Shown here piece after piece: positions 16,352 through 25,517 of a stretch of DNA of 64,000 bases (its first letter is position 1; every line of letters starts with the position of its first letter). The position numbers and the translations under genes are program-made. Under the pieces are notes generated by a model. It made no database searches and was not told the origin of the DNA. It saw only the letters and a list, made by a program, of their open reading frames with translations. The stretch lies in contig NZ_JAGRRD010000001.1 in the NCBI RefSeq assembly GCF_018122735.1, positions 332,475 through 396,474 of the forward strand. Direction: 5' to 3'. Source of the stretch: Azoarcus sp. L1K30 (GTDB lineage Bacteria; Pseudomonadota; Gammaproteobacteria; Burkholderiales; Rhodocyclaceae).

Positions 16352-19192
16352 ATGACCACAGTCAGCCGAGTTGCGCTGTTTGGAAAACTGAACTCGCTGT
16401 TGTACAAGGCGATCGAGGCGGCGACGGTGCTCGCCAAGCTGCGCGGCAACCCGACCGTCGAGCTGAGCCACTGGCTCTATCAGTTGCTGCAGCTCGACGA
16501 TAGTGACCTGCACCGTATCCTGAAGGCTTCGGGATGCGATCACGGACGTTTGCTCGCACAGTTGCTGGCGTCGCTGGAGCGCCTGCCTGCGGGCGCGAAC
16601 GGCATCGAGGATCTGTCCGGCGACATCGATCTGGCGGTCGAGCGTGCGTGGATACAGGCTTCGGTGCGCTTTGGTGCATCTGCCGTGCGCAGCAGCCATC
16701 TGGCAATCGCGTTGCTCGCCGATCGCCGCCTGCGGGAGGTCGTGATGTCGGTGTCGCGCGAGTTCGCCGCCATCGATCCGACCGCGCTCGGGGACAAGCT
16801 TGCCGGGCTTCTCGCCAACAGTCCGGAGAACGCGAGCGGCGCAGCGGAACAGGCCTATGGCGGCGCGCTGGCGGCCCCGGGAGAGACGGCGGGCGCGACT
16901 GCGCCGGCGGTCATGGGGCGCGGCGAGGCGCTCAAGCGCTACACCGTCGATCTGACCGCGCGTGCGCGTGCGGGTGAAATCGATCCCGTCACTGGCCGCG
17001 ATGATGAGATCCGCCAGGTGATCGACATCCTGATGCGGCGCCGTCAGAACAATCCCATCCTGACCGGGGAGGCGGGCGTGGGCAAGACCGCGGTGGCGGA
17101 GGGCTTTGCACTGCGGATCGCGAGCGGGGAGGTGCCGCCGCCCCTGCGCGATGTCGAGCTGAGGTCGCTCGACATCGGCCTGCTGCAGGCCGGTGCGAGC
17201 ATGAAGGGCGAGTTCGAGCAGCGCCTGCGGCAATTGATCGAGGAAGTGCAGCAATCCGAGCGTCCGGTGATCCTGTTCATCGACGAGATCCACACGCTGG
17301 TTGGCGCGGGTGGGGCGTCCGGTACCGGCGATGCGGCGAACCTCCTCAAGCCGGCCCTGGCGCGCGGGACGCTGCGCACGGTCGGGGCGACGACCTGGAG
17401 CGAATACAAGCGCTACATCGAGAAGGATCCTGCCTTGACCCGTCGTTTCCAGGTGGTGCAGGTGCACGAGCCGGACGAGGAGCAGGCCGCCGCCATGCTG
17501 CGGGGCGTGGTCGCTGCGCTGGAAAAACACCATGGGGTGAGCATTCTGGACGAGGCCGTAGCGGCCGCCGTGAGCCTGTCCCACCGCTACATTCCCGCGC
17601 GCCAGCTGCCCGACAAGGCGGTCGCCTTGCTCGATACGGCTTCGGCGCGGGTTGCGATCAGCCTGAACGCCATGCCGGCGGCGCTCGAAGATGTAAAACG
17701 GCGCATCGAGGTCAATGCGACGGAGCGCGCCCGCTTGTTGCAGGAGTGTGCCGTTGGCCTGGACCATGCGGAGCGCATCGCGAAGATCGACGCCGTGCTG
17801 GCAGGCCTGAATGAAGAGGCGGATGCGCTCGAGCAGCGCTGGGTCGAGGAGCGCGAACTGGTCGAGCGTATCGTCAGCCTGCGAAAGTCGCTCCTGGCGC
17901 CCCCGAGCGCGAAAGAGGGCGCGGGCAGCCCCGAACAGGCCGGGTCCGACGAGGGCGTGCATTCGTGCGATGAACCGGAGGCCGCGCCGAGCCTGGGTCG
18001 CGCCGATCTGATCGAGCTGGAGGCACAGCTCAGGCTGATCCGGGGCGAGTGTCCGCTGGTGTCATCGGCGGTGGATGAGCAGGTGGTGGCAACGGTGGTG
18101 GCGGACTGGACCGGTATTCCGGTGGGCAGAATGGTGCGCGATGAACTCAAGAGCGTGCTTGAACTCGCCGACCATCTGGAGGCGCGGGTGGTGGGGCAGC
18201 GCCACGCGCTGGAAACCGTGGCGCGCAGGATTCAGACGGCCCGTGCGCGGCTTTCCGATCCGGTCAAGCCGGTCGGTGTCTTCCTGTTGTGCGGCCCGTC
18301 CGGCGTGGGCAAGACAGAAACCGCGCTGGCGCTGGCCGAAGCCTTGTACGGCGGGGAGCAGAACCTGATTTCGGTCAACATGAGCGAGTTCCAGGAGGCG
18401 CACACCGTGTCGACGCTGAAAGGGGCGCCGCCGGGCTATGTGGGTTTCGGCGAGGGCGGGGTGCTGACCGAAGCGGTGCGGCGCCGACCCTACAGCGTGG
18501 TGCTGCTGGACGAAGTGGAAAAAGCGCATCCGGACGTGCACGAGATCTTCTACCAGGTGTTCGACAAGGGGCGCATGGAGGATGGAGAGGGGCGCGAGAT
18601 CGACTTTCGCAATACCGTGATCCTGCTGACCTCGAATATCGGAACCGAGCTGATTGCCGCCATGTGCCAGGATCCGGCGCAGCAGCCCGAGCCCGAGGCG
18701 CTGGCCGACGCACTGCGTACCGAACTGCTCGAGGTGTTCCCGCCTGCACTGCTTGGCCGGCTGATTGTGGTGCCCTATGTGCCGCTTTCGGAGGACACGC
18801 TGGCGCGCATCGTCAGGTTGCAGCTCGATCGCGTCCGGGCCCGCGTGACGAGCGCACACGGCTCGCGCTTCGAGTATGACGAGCGCGCCGTGCAGCTGGT
18901 GATCGATCGGTGCAACGTGGCGGCATCGGGCGGGCGGATGATCGACGCCGTGCTCACCCATTCGGTGCTGCCGGAGATCAGCCGGACCTTCCTGGGTGCG
19001 ATGGTGGATGGGCAGCCGATCGTGGATGTCCGTCTGTCTGCGGACGAGGGCGGCTTCGCGCTTGCGTTCGACCATGGCGATCGCGAAGTGGCGGCTGAAG
19101 ACGCGCTTGATGCCAGCATCGACTTGGAGCGCGCGCAAGCGCCTGCTCCTGGACGGGACGGCAATCAGTTGATAGACGAAACGGTGGCTTGA
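16352..19192 (+). CDS. clpV: ClpV (TssH), AAA+ ATPase that recycles the contracted sheath
   Basis: 946 residues from the ATG at 16352, preceded by GAGGAAG; the 67 codons open upstream are the tssG overlap in another frame. An N-domain (about 10-150) that reads the contracted sheath is followed by two AAA+ modules. The first has Walker A GEAGVGKT and Walker [17 protein letters not shown]. The second has GPSGVGKTE, the pore/linker [13 protein letters not shown] and [14 protein letters not shown]. The linker between the modules contains a shorter, more divergent coiled coil than ClpB. The true ClpB is encoded separately at 51464, which supports this one being ClpV. Its stop is 1 nt before the kinase start. 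Confidence 0.96.
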   Translation: MTTVSRVALFGKLNSLLYKAIEAATVLAKLRGNPTVELSHWLYQLLQLDDSDLHRILKASGCDHGRLLAQLLASLERLPAGANGIEDLSGDIDLAVERAWIQASVRFGASAVRSSHLAIALLADRRLREVVMSVSREFAAIDPTALGDKLAGLLANSPENASGAAEQAYGGALAAPGETAGATAPAVMGRGEALKRYTVDLTARARAGEIDPVTGRDDEIRQVIDILMRRRQNNPILTGEAGVGKTAVAEGFALRIASGEVPPPLRDVELRSLDIGLLQAGASMKGEFEQRLRQLIEEVQQSERPVILFIDEIHTLVGAGGASGTGDAANLLKPALARGTLRTVGATTWSEYKRYIEKDPALTRRFQVVQVHEPDEEQAAAMLRGVVAALEKHHGVSILDEAVAAAVSLSHRYIPARQLPDKAVALLDTASARVAISLNAMPAALEDVKRRIEVNATERARLLQECAVGLDHAERIAKIDAVLAGLNEEADALEQRWVEERELVERIVSLRKSLLAPPSAKEGAGSPEQAGSDEGVHSCDEPEAAPSLGRADLIELEAQLRLIRGECPLVSSAVDEQVVATVVADWTGIPVGRMVRDELKSVLELADHLEARVVGQRHALETVARRIQTARARLSDPVKPVGVFLLCGPSGVGKTETALALAEALYGGEQNLISVNMSEFQEAHTVSTLKGAPPGYVGFGEGGVLTEAVRRRPYSVVLLDEVEKAHPDVHEIFYQVFDKGRMEDGEGREIDFRNTVILLTSNIGTELIAAMCQDPAQQPEPEALADALRTELLEVFPPALLGRLIVVPYVPLSEDTLARIVRLQLDRVRARVTSAHGSRFEYDERAVQLVIDRCNVAASGGRMIDAVLTHSVLPEISRTFLGAMVDGQPIVDVRLSADEGGFALAFDHGDREVAAEDALDASIDLERAQAPAPGRDGNQLIDETVA

Positions 19193-19193
19193 G

Positions 19194-21149
19194 ATGACGA
19201 CGACCCCGTTTCAGAAGTTGAAGCCGACTGCCATCCACCCGCTCAATGCCCTTGGGGCGGGGATGCGATTGCAGGAGTTCGAAATCCGCACGGTGATCGG
19301 CGAAGGTGGGTTCGGTATCGTCTATCACGCGTTCGACACCTTGCTCGAGCGCGATGTTGCGATCAAGGAGTATCTGCCGGTCAGTCACGCGGTACGGGCG
19401 AACGATGGCAGCGTGGTGGCGCGTTCCGAGCGCCATGCGGAAACCTTCGCCAAGGGCTTGATGTATTTCCTGTCCGAGGCACGCATGCTCGCCCGCTTCA
19501 AGCATGCGGCACTGGTCGAGGTGTTTCGGTTCTGGGAAGAGAACGGTACGGCCTACATGGTCATGCCGTATTACCGGGGAAGTTCATTGAACCAGATGAT
19601 CCAGGCAGGTTTTCGTGTCGAGAACGAAGACGAGTTGATGGCCTTTCTCGATCCGCTCATGCAGGGCTTGAAGCAACTGCATGAGGCCAGTTGCTTCCAT
19701 CGCGACATCGCGACCGACAACATCCTGATGCTGGAGAGCGGTGAGCCCGTGCTGCTCGACTTCGGTGCCGCGCGTTCGATTCTGGTGGGCGAGGCGGAGC
19801 ACTCCACCGTGATCCTGAAACCGGGATTCGCACCCGTCGAGCAGTACAGCAATGACAGGCAGCTCGCACCCCAGGGCGCATGGACCGACTTGTATGCGCT
19901 TTGTGCGGTGGCTTACCAGTTGATTACGGGCGACATGCCGGTGATGTCGGTCGCGCGAATCATGCGCGATCCGTTGGTGCCTTTGAGTACGCGAGCGCCG
20001 GCAGGCTTCAGTGCCGAGGTGCTGCATGCGATCGATTGCGGGATGAAGGTGGATCCGGCCAGCCGCCCTCAGTCCGTCGATGAACTCTTCGAATTGTTGC
20101 ATGCTTCGGCAGCAGCGGGCCGAGATGGCGTGGGCTTCGCCCCCGACCTTGCCGCTCCGGTGGAACGCCCGGCGGCAGTGGCGCCTCCGACCGCATCGCC
20201 TGATCCTGTCACGCATGGGCGTGCCGACCACTCCGCCACGGCGTCGGGACGTGCGCAGGTGAGCGACCCAGGCGGCCGGGCGGATCGCGCGCCTCCTCGG
20301 TCGACGCCAATCTCGACCGTGCGTCCGGCTTCCGTGCCGCAACGCCAGTCGGCATTGTGGCGCGTGCTCGGTGCGGCGGGCGCGATCGGGGCGCTTGCCG
20401 GCTGCGTTCTGATCTATCAATCCATGAACAGCGAGCCGACATCGCTCGATGACGGCGTGGCCATCGCCGCAACCGAGCAGCAAGCCATGCCTTTTGGCAT
20501 TCAGCCTGCGCCGGCCGGCGCGAATGCCGAAGTGGCGCGCGCCGCCGATTCTCCGTCCACCGCTGCCTCGGTCTCCGCGCCGATGCACGAGGTGATCGCC
20601 CATGATGAGGCTGTGACACCGGGCGCGAGCGTGGAGCGCGGATCAGCGCCGCCAATCGTGCTGGCGGCCGAGCAGGGGCCGGGTGCCGGCCCGGCAGCAG
20701 TGAGCCCGGCCACGGTTGCCGCGGCAGCTCAGACCGCTGCGTCTCAGCCGGCAAGCGCGCCGGAGGCGCCGCCGGTAGGCAAGGTCGTCGATGCGGGCGT
20801 CGTTGGTCGCGGCGAGGTCAGGCAGGTGGCACTACAGGGCACCGAGGTGCCCGCCGGCGCGACGTCGGTTCCAGCTGTCCCCGCAGCGGAAGGCGCGGCG
20901 ACGGAGGCGACCGATGCGACCCGGCAGGTGCTCGATCATGGCGTGGTGGAGGTCACGGTTGCGCCCTGGGGCAACGTCTATCTGAACGGTCAGCTGGTCG
21001 GCGTTGCGCCACCACGGGTGCAGATCGAAGCCGCGCTGGGGGCGAACGAGGTCGTGATCAGCAATGAGACGCACCCGCCGCGGACGGTCAGCCTGTTCGT
21101 CGAGGCCGGAAAAACTTATCGGATCCGTCATGACTTTACGAAGCAGTGA
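19194..21149 (+). CDS. ppkA: PpkA-like membrane Ser/Thr kinase with periplasmic PEGA domain
   Basis: 651 residues. The N-terminal kinase domain (about 25-290) has the glycine loop GEGGFGIVYHAF, catalytic Lys58 (VAIKEYL), HRDIATDN (Asp171, Asn176) and DFGAAR (Asp189). HRDIATDN replaces the classical HRDLKPEN but keeps the catalytic residues, as in related bacterial kinases. A Pro/Ala-rich linker leads to one membrane span (about 388-408). The outer part is a long Ala-rich tether ending in a PEGA domain (about 583-648). PpkA-type kinases phosphorylate the FHA protein to switch on T6SS assembly. The PEGA domain may sense the wall. It stands in an unbroken row with the FHA and PP2C genes. Confidence 0.9.
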   Translation: MTTTPFQKLKPTAIHPLNALGAGMRLQEFEIRTVIGEGGFGIVYHAFDTLLERDVAIKEYLPVSHAVRANDGSVVARSERHAETFAKGLMYFLSEARMLARFKHAALVEVFRFWEENGTAYMVMPYYRGSSLNQMIQAGFRVENEDELMAFLDPLMQGLKQLHEASCFHRDIATDNILMLESGEPVLLDFGAARSILVGEAEHSTVILKPGFAPVEQYSNDRQLAPQGAWTDLYALCAVAYQLITGDMPVMSVARIMRDPLVPLSTRAPAGFSAEVLHAIDCGMKVDPASRPQSVDELFELLHASAAAGRDGVGFAPDLAAPVERPAAVAPPTASPDPVTHGRADHSATASGRAQVSDPGGRADRAPPRSTPISTVRPASVPQRQSALWRVLGAAGAIGALAGCVLIYQSMNSEPTSLDDGVAIAATEQQAMPFGIQPAPAGANAEVARAADSPSTAASVSAPMHEVIAHDEAVTPGASVERGSAPPIVLAAEQGPGAGPAAVSPATVAAAAQTAASQPASAPEAPPVGKVVDAGVVGRGEVRQVALQGTEVPAGATSVPAVPAAEGAATEATDATRQVLDHGVVEVTVAPWGNVYLNGQLVGVAPPRVQIEAALGANEVVISNETHPPRTVSLFVEAGKTYRIRHDFTKQ

Positions 21150-21636
21150 GGCGTCTCGCCGTGCGTCCGTGTCTGTCTTATGCGGATTGATGTCTTTGGC
21201 AATATTGGGCGGATGTTCGATCCTGTTCGACTCGCCTTCGGCCGATGACGTGCCGTCGGTGTCGATCGACCACGTGATGGTGCGAAAGGCGCGCGAGACA
21301 AGCGCCGGGGGTACGTTTCCCATTGGCGGTGGCATCGGCGCTGGCGCTCCGGCGAACGATCAGGCAATGGCGTCCGCGCTCTCGATCGAGACGGGACGCA
21401 GCGGTTCCGACGCGTCCTTCCTTGTGATTGAAACCAGCGTGACCGGCGAGGTCTTCGTGGACGGACAGGCAATCGGCCTGGTCCAGGACGCGAGCCGTGC
21501 CCGCCTCGTCACGCTGATCCCGGGCAAGCACGAAGTCCGGGTGGAGCGCTTGCATGCAGCGCCGGTGCTCGCGCAGTTCTATATCGATTCGGGAGAGCGC
21601 ATTACCTTGCGCTGGGAATCCCGCCAGTCACGATAA
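21130..21636 (+). CDS. Small lipoprotein next to the T6SS kinase, PEGA-like C-terminus
   Basis: 168 residues from the ATG at 21130, which overlaps the kinase end by 20 nt. A signal region ends in LGGC (Cys about 31), a lipobox, so the product should be lipid-anchored in the envelope. The C-terminal 70 residues (VIETSVTGEVFVDGQAIGLV ... VTLIPGKHEVRVERL) resemble a PEGA repeat, like the outer domain of the kinase encoded just upstream. I do not recognise a named family. Its position suggests it works with the kinase, perhaps as a sensor partner in place of the TagQRST proteins used in some T6SS loci. That is inference. Confidence 0.7.
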   Translation: MTLRSSEASRRASVSVLCGLMSLAILGGCSILFDSPSADDVPSVSIDHVMVRKARETSAGGTFPIGGGIGAGAPANDQAMASALSIETGRSGSDASFLVIETSVTGEVFVDGQAIGLVQDASRARLVTLIPGKHEVRVERLHAAPVLAQFYIDSGERITLRWESRQSR

Positions 21637-21648
21637 GTGGATCCTTCC

Positions 21649-23430
21649 ATGCTTGAAATTGTTGCCATTACCTATAACGACATTGCGCCGGTTCTGCCGA
21701 TTGCGGCGGTTTTGCCCGACTCCGGTGGGACGATCGGGCGTGACGAGCGCAATACCGTCGTGTTGCCCGACCCGATGCGCGTGGTATCGAGACGCCATCT
21801 CGAACTGCTGTGTGCGCCAGACGGCATGTCCCTCACCAACATCAGCGAATCGAATGCTGCGCTGGTCAACGATGTTTCGCTGGCCCCGGGGGCGAGCTGT
21901 CGCGTCGTCATCGGGGACCGGGTCACCGTGGGATGCTATGTGCTCGAGATTCGTGAGCATCGGGGCGAGGATACGCGCTGCGCGGACGGTGGCGACCTCA
22001 TTGTGCGCGACTCTCCTGCAAGGTCGGTGGCGGCCGAGTACGAAGCCAGTGGGCGTGGCGGAATCGGGTCCGTCGAGGCGGAGATCGCTTCCCTGTGCGG
22101 CGGGACACCGCTGGCCGCAGCTGGCGTGACCGATGCTGATGCAACTGCGGATGCAAATGTCGATGCCATTCTCGAGACTCGCAGCGTCCGGATGTCGGAC
22201 ATCGATCCACTGGGTGAGGCATGGACGCACGGGGTCGATCTGGTGGATCTGTCGGGCAAGGGCGATGCCCTGGTTCGTGGCATCGACGACAATGCGCTGG
22301 CTCAGTCTCTTGTGCTCGACCCTTCCGCATCCACTGCCCGAGCGGTCCTGTCCGAGACGTCATCGGATCCGCTGGAGATCTTCGGCGCAGTGGACGGAGT
22401 CGATCTAGACCTGGCCGACATGGGCATCCTGCAGCACCCCAAGCCATCGAGCGAAAGCCATAGCGTCAATCACCGTGTCGAATTGAGCACACCCTTCGTT
22501 CTCCCGGTATCGGAAGCAGCGGCAGAGGGGCATTGGGCGGACGCGTCCTCAGCGTCGGACTCGGCGGCCGCGGCGGGTGTGCGGCCGACAGCATTCATCC
22601 CGGACGACGATTTCCTGAACGTCGCCGATGTGGTGGCGGCCCCTGCGAGTGCGGAGGCGAAGCCGAATGGCGGCGTTGCGGGCCGCCAGGGCGCGTTCAG
22701 CCAGGATCGTGGCGAACGGCTCCCGCCGGTTGGGGCGGTACCACCGCGAAGACCCCAGGCCGCGGCGCCCAAGGCATCACGGGTTGCTGACAACGCGGAC
22801 ACGGCAGCCAATGTCAATGAACTCTACCAGGCGCTTCTTGAAGGACTGGGGATCGACGCGCTACCGGACAGGCACGCGATCGATCCCGATTTCATGCGCC
22901 TGATCGGCCAATTGCTCAAGGCCACCACACATGGAACGGTGCGCCTGATGTCGGCGAGGGCGGCGGTCAAGCGCGAAGTCAGGGCGAACGTGACGGTGAT
23001 TGCGCCAGTGAAGAACAACCCGCTGAAGTTCTCGCCCGATGGGGAAGTGGCCATGATGTACCTGCTTGGTCGTCCCTACCCGGGGTTCATGGGGGCACTC
23101 GAGGCCATCGATGAGGCCTATGGGGATCTCTATGCGCACCAGGTGGGCATGGTTTCGGGAATGCGCTCGGCACTCGGACATGTACTGGAGCGCTTCGATC
23201 CGGAGGCGATTTCACGCAACGCCAATACCAACGGCTTGATCGAAGGGCTACTGTCCGTGGGACGGAAGGCGCGGCTGTGGGACGCCTACGGACGATATTT
23301 CGAGAATACGCGCGAGTTGGCGGAGGATCGCTTCCAGGAGTTCTTTGGTGCCGCATTTCTCGAGGCCTATGAGGAGGTTTCTCAGGCGCGCGCTTCGTCG
23401 GGCTCGAACGGCGATCAGGGAGCGGCTTGA
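21649..23430 (+). CDS. tagH: T6SS-associated FHA domain protein
   Basis: 593 residues from the ATG at 21649, which has an AAGTGG ribosome-binding site 8 nt before it; an in-frame GTG at 21637 is less likely. The N-terminal FHA domain (about 15-105) has GTIGRDERNTVVLPDP, VSRRHLEL and a following Asn, the phosphothreonine-binding set. A long acidic, low-complexity middle (about 110-380) precedes the conserved T6SS-FHA C-terminal domain (about 385-585, with FMRLIGQLLKATTHGTVRLM and NNPLKFSPDGEVAMMYLLG). In known systems this protein is the kinase substrate that triggers assembly. The stop overlaps the start of the PP2C phosphatase gene. Confidence 0.93.
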   Translation: MLEIVAITYNDIAPVLPIAAVLPDSGGTIGRDERNTVVLPDPMRVVSRRHLELLCAPDGMSLTNISESNAALVNDVSLAPGASCRVVIGDRVTVGCYVLEIREHRGEDTRCADGGDLIVRDSPARSVAAEYEASGRGGIGSVEAEIASLCGGTPLAAAGVTDADATADANVDAILETRSVRMSDIDPLGEAWTHGVDLVDLSGKGDALVRGIDDNALAQSLVLDPSASTARAVLSETSSDPLEIFGAVDGVDLDLADMGILQHPKPSSESHSVNHRVELSTPFVLPVSEAAAEGHWADASSASDSAAAAGVRPTAFIPDDDFLNVADVVAAPASAEAKPNGGVAGRQGAFSQDRGERLPPVGAVPPRRPQAAAPKASRVADNADTAANVNELYQALLEGLGIDALPDRHAIDPDFMRLIGQLLKATTHGTVRLMSARAAVKREVRANVTVIAPVKNNPLKFSPDGEVAMMYLLGRPYPGFMGALEAIDEAYGDLYAHQVGMVSGMRSALGHVLERFDPEAISRNANTNGLIEGLLSVGRKARLWDAYGRYFENTRELAEDRFQEFFGAAFLEAYEEVSQARASSGSNGDQGAA

Positions 23431-24242
23431 TGCATCTGGCGATTGCACACTGCACGGACGAAGGCGGGCAGGCCTCCAACGATGACTTCGTGGGATTCTG
23501 TGCCACCGAGGAGATCGGCTGTTTCGTTCTCGCCGATGGTACCGGAGGGTACCGGGGTGGCGCCCTTGCCGCTCGCACCGTTGTGAACGAGGTCCTGCGG
23601 CGCTTTCGTGAGTCGCCCGTCCACCATTGCACCTGCGCCGACTGGAGCCTCGAGATTGCACGCGATGCCCTGCTCAGGGCGAGGGCCGCTCATCCGCAGA
23701 TGTCGGAGATGAACACCACCTTGGCGACCTTGCTGATCGACCTGAACGCCGGTCAGGCCTGCTGGGGGCATCTTGGAGACAGCCGCATCTATCTTTTTCG
23801 CAATGGACGGGCACGTTTGCTGACACACGATCACAGCGTCGTTCAGGCCATGCTGGATGCGGGTTACACGCGGGAACCGATTCGCGGCAGTGCATACCGC
23901 AATGCGCTCTATGCATCGGTGGGGTCGGAGGAAATGCCGCCGACCGCACTTGGCGCCGAACCGCTCGTTCTGGCCGAGGGCGATGTCTTTCTGCTGTGCA
24001 GTGACGGATTCTGGGACGCGCTCGACGAATACGGCATGGAGGCAACATTGCAGGACGCCGAGACGCCCGAGGCCTGGGTACAGGTCATGGTCGACATGAT
24101 CAGGAAAGAGGGGGGGACGGTGGACGACAACTTCAGCGCACTGGCAGTGTGGGTGGGAAAGAGGATATCCGTTACCCGGATTCTGGGCGCGCCCGCACCG
24201 TCCATCTCTGCCGTATCGACTGCCGGGGCACGTGGAGAATGA
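23430..24242 (+). CDS. pppA: PppA-like PP2C Ser/Thr phosphatase
   Basis: 270 residues from the ATG at 23430, overlapping the tagH stop. The PP2C metal-binding motifs are present in order: an early SNDD, LADGTGGYRGG, LGDSRIYLF, CSDGFWDAL and the final DDNFSALAV. PppA dephosphorylates the FHA protein and shuts T6SS assembly down, opposing PpkA. Its stop overlaps the tagF start (ATGA). The start sequence MHLAIAHCTDEGG is shorter than in many PP2C proteins but includes the first strand. Confidence 0.93.
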   Translation: MHLAIAHCTDEGGQASNDDFVGFCATEEIGCFVLADGTGGYRGGALAARTVVNEVLRRFRESPVHHCTCADWSLEIARDALLRARAAHPQMSEMNTTLATLLIDLNAGQACWGHLGDSRIYLFRNGRARLLTHDHSVVQAMLDAGYTREPIRGSAYRNALYASVGSEEMPPTALGAEPLVLAEGDVFLLCSDGFWDALDEYGMEATLQDAETPEAWVQVMVDMIRKEGGTVDDNFSALAVWVGKRISVTRILGAPAPSISAVSTAGARGE

Positions 24243-24952
24243 GGTTTCCGTTCTCGCGCCGTGAGGAGGAGCCGGTGCTGGGCTGGTTCGGAAAACTCCC
24301 CGCTGTGGGTGACTTTGCCGGGCGGGGCCTGTCCGTGTCGCTGCGTGAAAGCGTCGGGGGATGGTGCGAAGATGGTATGAAGGCGCTGGTCGATCGCGGC
24401 GGTGTCGATTGGCGTGAGGCCTACCTGGTCTCGCCTGTATGGCACTTCGTCATGAATGCCGGCCTATGGCACGACGGTGCGCTGACCGGCTGCTTTGCGC
24501 CGAGCATTGATCGCATCGGTCGATGCTCGCCGTTGATCGTATTGCGCTCCTTCGACCCGGCGCGGATCACGGACATCTTGCCGCCGACGAGCGATTGGTT
24601 GTACGCGGTCGACCGCCTGATTCGCCAAGTCGTCGGTGATGGGCTTCCGGTCGACGCGGTGCTGCCGGCGCTCGAGTTGGCCACCGATGCGGACAGGCAG
24701 GTGGGCGTGGGGGCGGAGGGGACGGGCGGTATTCTTGCCGATCTCGGTATCGAGGCGGCGCCCCTGTCCGGGGCTGCATGGTTCTCATGGCCCGGGCTCA
24801 AGACGCAATTCGGCGAACGGCGCATGACGAGCTACTGGTGGGCCGAGCCCTCACCCAAGAAGCCGCCGCTGCAATTCATTCATGGTGGAATGCCGGATGC
24901 GGCGCTGTTCGCGCTGCTGATGGGAGGATGGGTCGGGCGTGAGCACACATGA
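24239..24952 (+). CDS. tagF: TagF, T6SS post-translational repressor (DUF2094)
   Basis: 237 residues from the ATG at 24239, overlapping the pppA stop. The family start is clear (LGWFGKLPAVGDFAGRGLS), followed by YLVSPVWHFVMNAGLW, the SIDRIGRCSPLIVL core and the C-terminal TSYWWAEPSPKKPPLQFIHG. TagF restrains T6SS assembly independently of the phosphorylation switch by acting on the FHA protein or the membrane complex. In some bacteria it is fused to PppA; here the two are adjacent and overlapping. Confidence 0.93.
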   Translation: MRFPFSRREEEPVLGWFGKLPAVGDFAGRGLSVSLRESVGGWCEDGMKALVDRGGVDWREAYLVSPVWHFVMNAGLWHDGALTGCFAPSIDRIGRCSPLIVLRSFDPARITDILPPTSDWLYAVDRLIRQVVGDGLPVDAVLPALELATDADRQVGVGAEGTGGILADLGIEAAPLSGAAWFSWPGLKTQFGERRMTSYWWAEPSPKKPPLQFIHGGMPDAALFALLMGGWVGREHT

Positions 24953-25460
24953 CACAACGACCGTGAGCCGTGCCGGTTTTCTGCCTGCGCTCCTCGACCG
25001 CCTCACCGAACCCACGGCGGAGGCGGCCGCGCCCGGGCGGGCACAGGGGCGTGCGGCCTACCAGGAATCGGTGCTGAGAGACCTGCGCTGGCTGCTGAAC
25101 AGTACGACGGCATTCCACCGAGGCGAGTTGCGCGCATTTCCCCACGCATCGCACTCGGTCGTCAACTTCGGCATTCCCTGTGCGACGGGCCTGCATCGCT
25201 CCGAAAAGGAGGCGCAGGAACTCGCCAAGGGGATCGAACAGGCCATTCTCCGGTTCGAACCGCGAATTCTCGCGGAATCGCTGATCGTCGAGGTCGTCCC
25301 CGAACAGGAGGGAAAATCGCACGCCCATCTCTTGCTGAGAATTCACGCGGCATTCTGGTTCGAACCGCACCCGATCGAGCTTTCGATCCGGGCACGTTGG
25401 CATGTCGAAGGTGGATCGGTTGAGGTCGAGAGCATCTCGGAAAGAGCCGGGCGACGCTAG
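24939..25460 (+). CDS. tssE: TssE, T6SS baseplate protein (gp25-like)
   Basis: 173 residues from a GTG that overlaps the tagF end by 14 nt. The gp25-like core is clear: SVLRDLRWLLNSTTAF, VVNFGIPCATGL, IEQAILRFEPRIL and the C-terminal LSIRARWHVEGG. TssE joins the baseplate and helps start sheath growth. It is the last gene of the right arm, away from tssABC and tssFG where it is often found. It is the final core component needed for a complete set. Confidence 0.93.
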   Translation: MSTHDTTTVSRAGFLPALLDRLTEPTAEAAAPGRAQGRAAYQESVLRDLRWLLNSTTAFHRGELRAFPHASHSVVNFGIPCATGLHRSEKEAQELAKGIEQAILRFEPRILAESLIVEVVPEQEGKSHAHLLLRIHAAFWFEPHPIELSIRARWHVEGGSVEVESISERAGRR

Positions 25461-25517
25461 ATGGTGCGGATGGCCAGGCCGGCGCATGCGCGTGCGCCGA
25501 GCATCAAACGATGGGCT

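Noticed and set aside
25481-25498. GC palindrome between tssE and srkA as a bidirectional terminator
   Set aside because: The arms pair, but no T run follows on either strand; it may be a structure but is not supported as a terminator.
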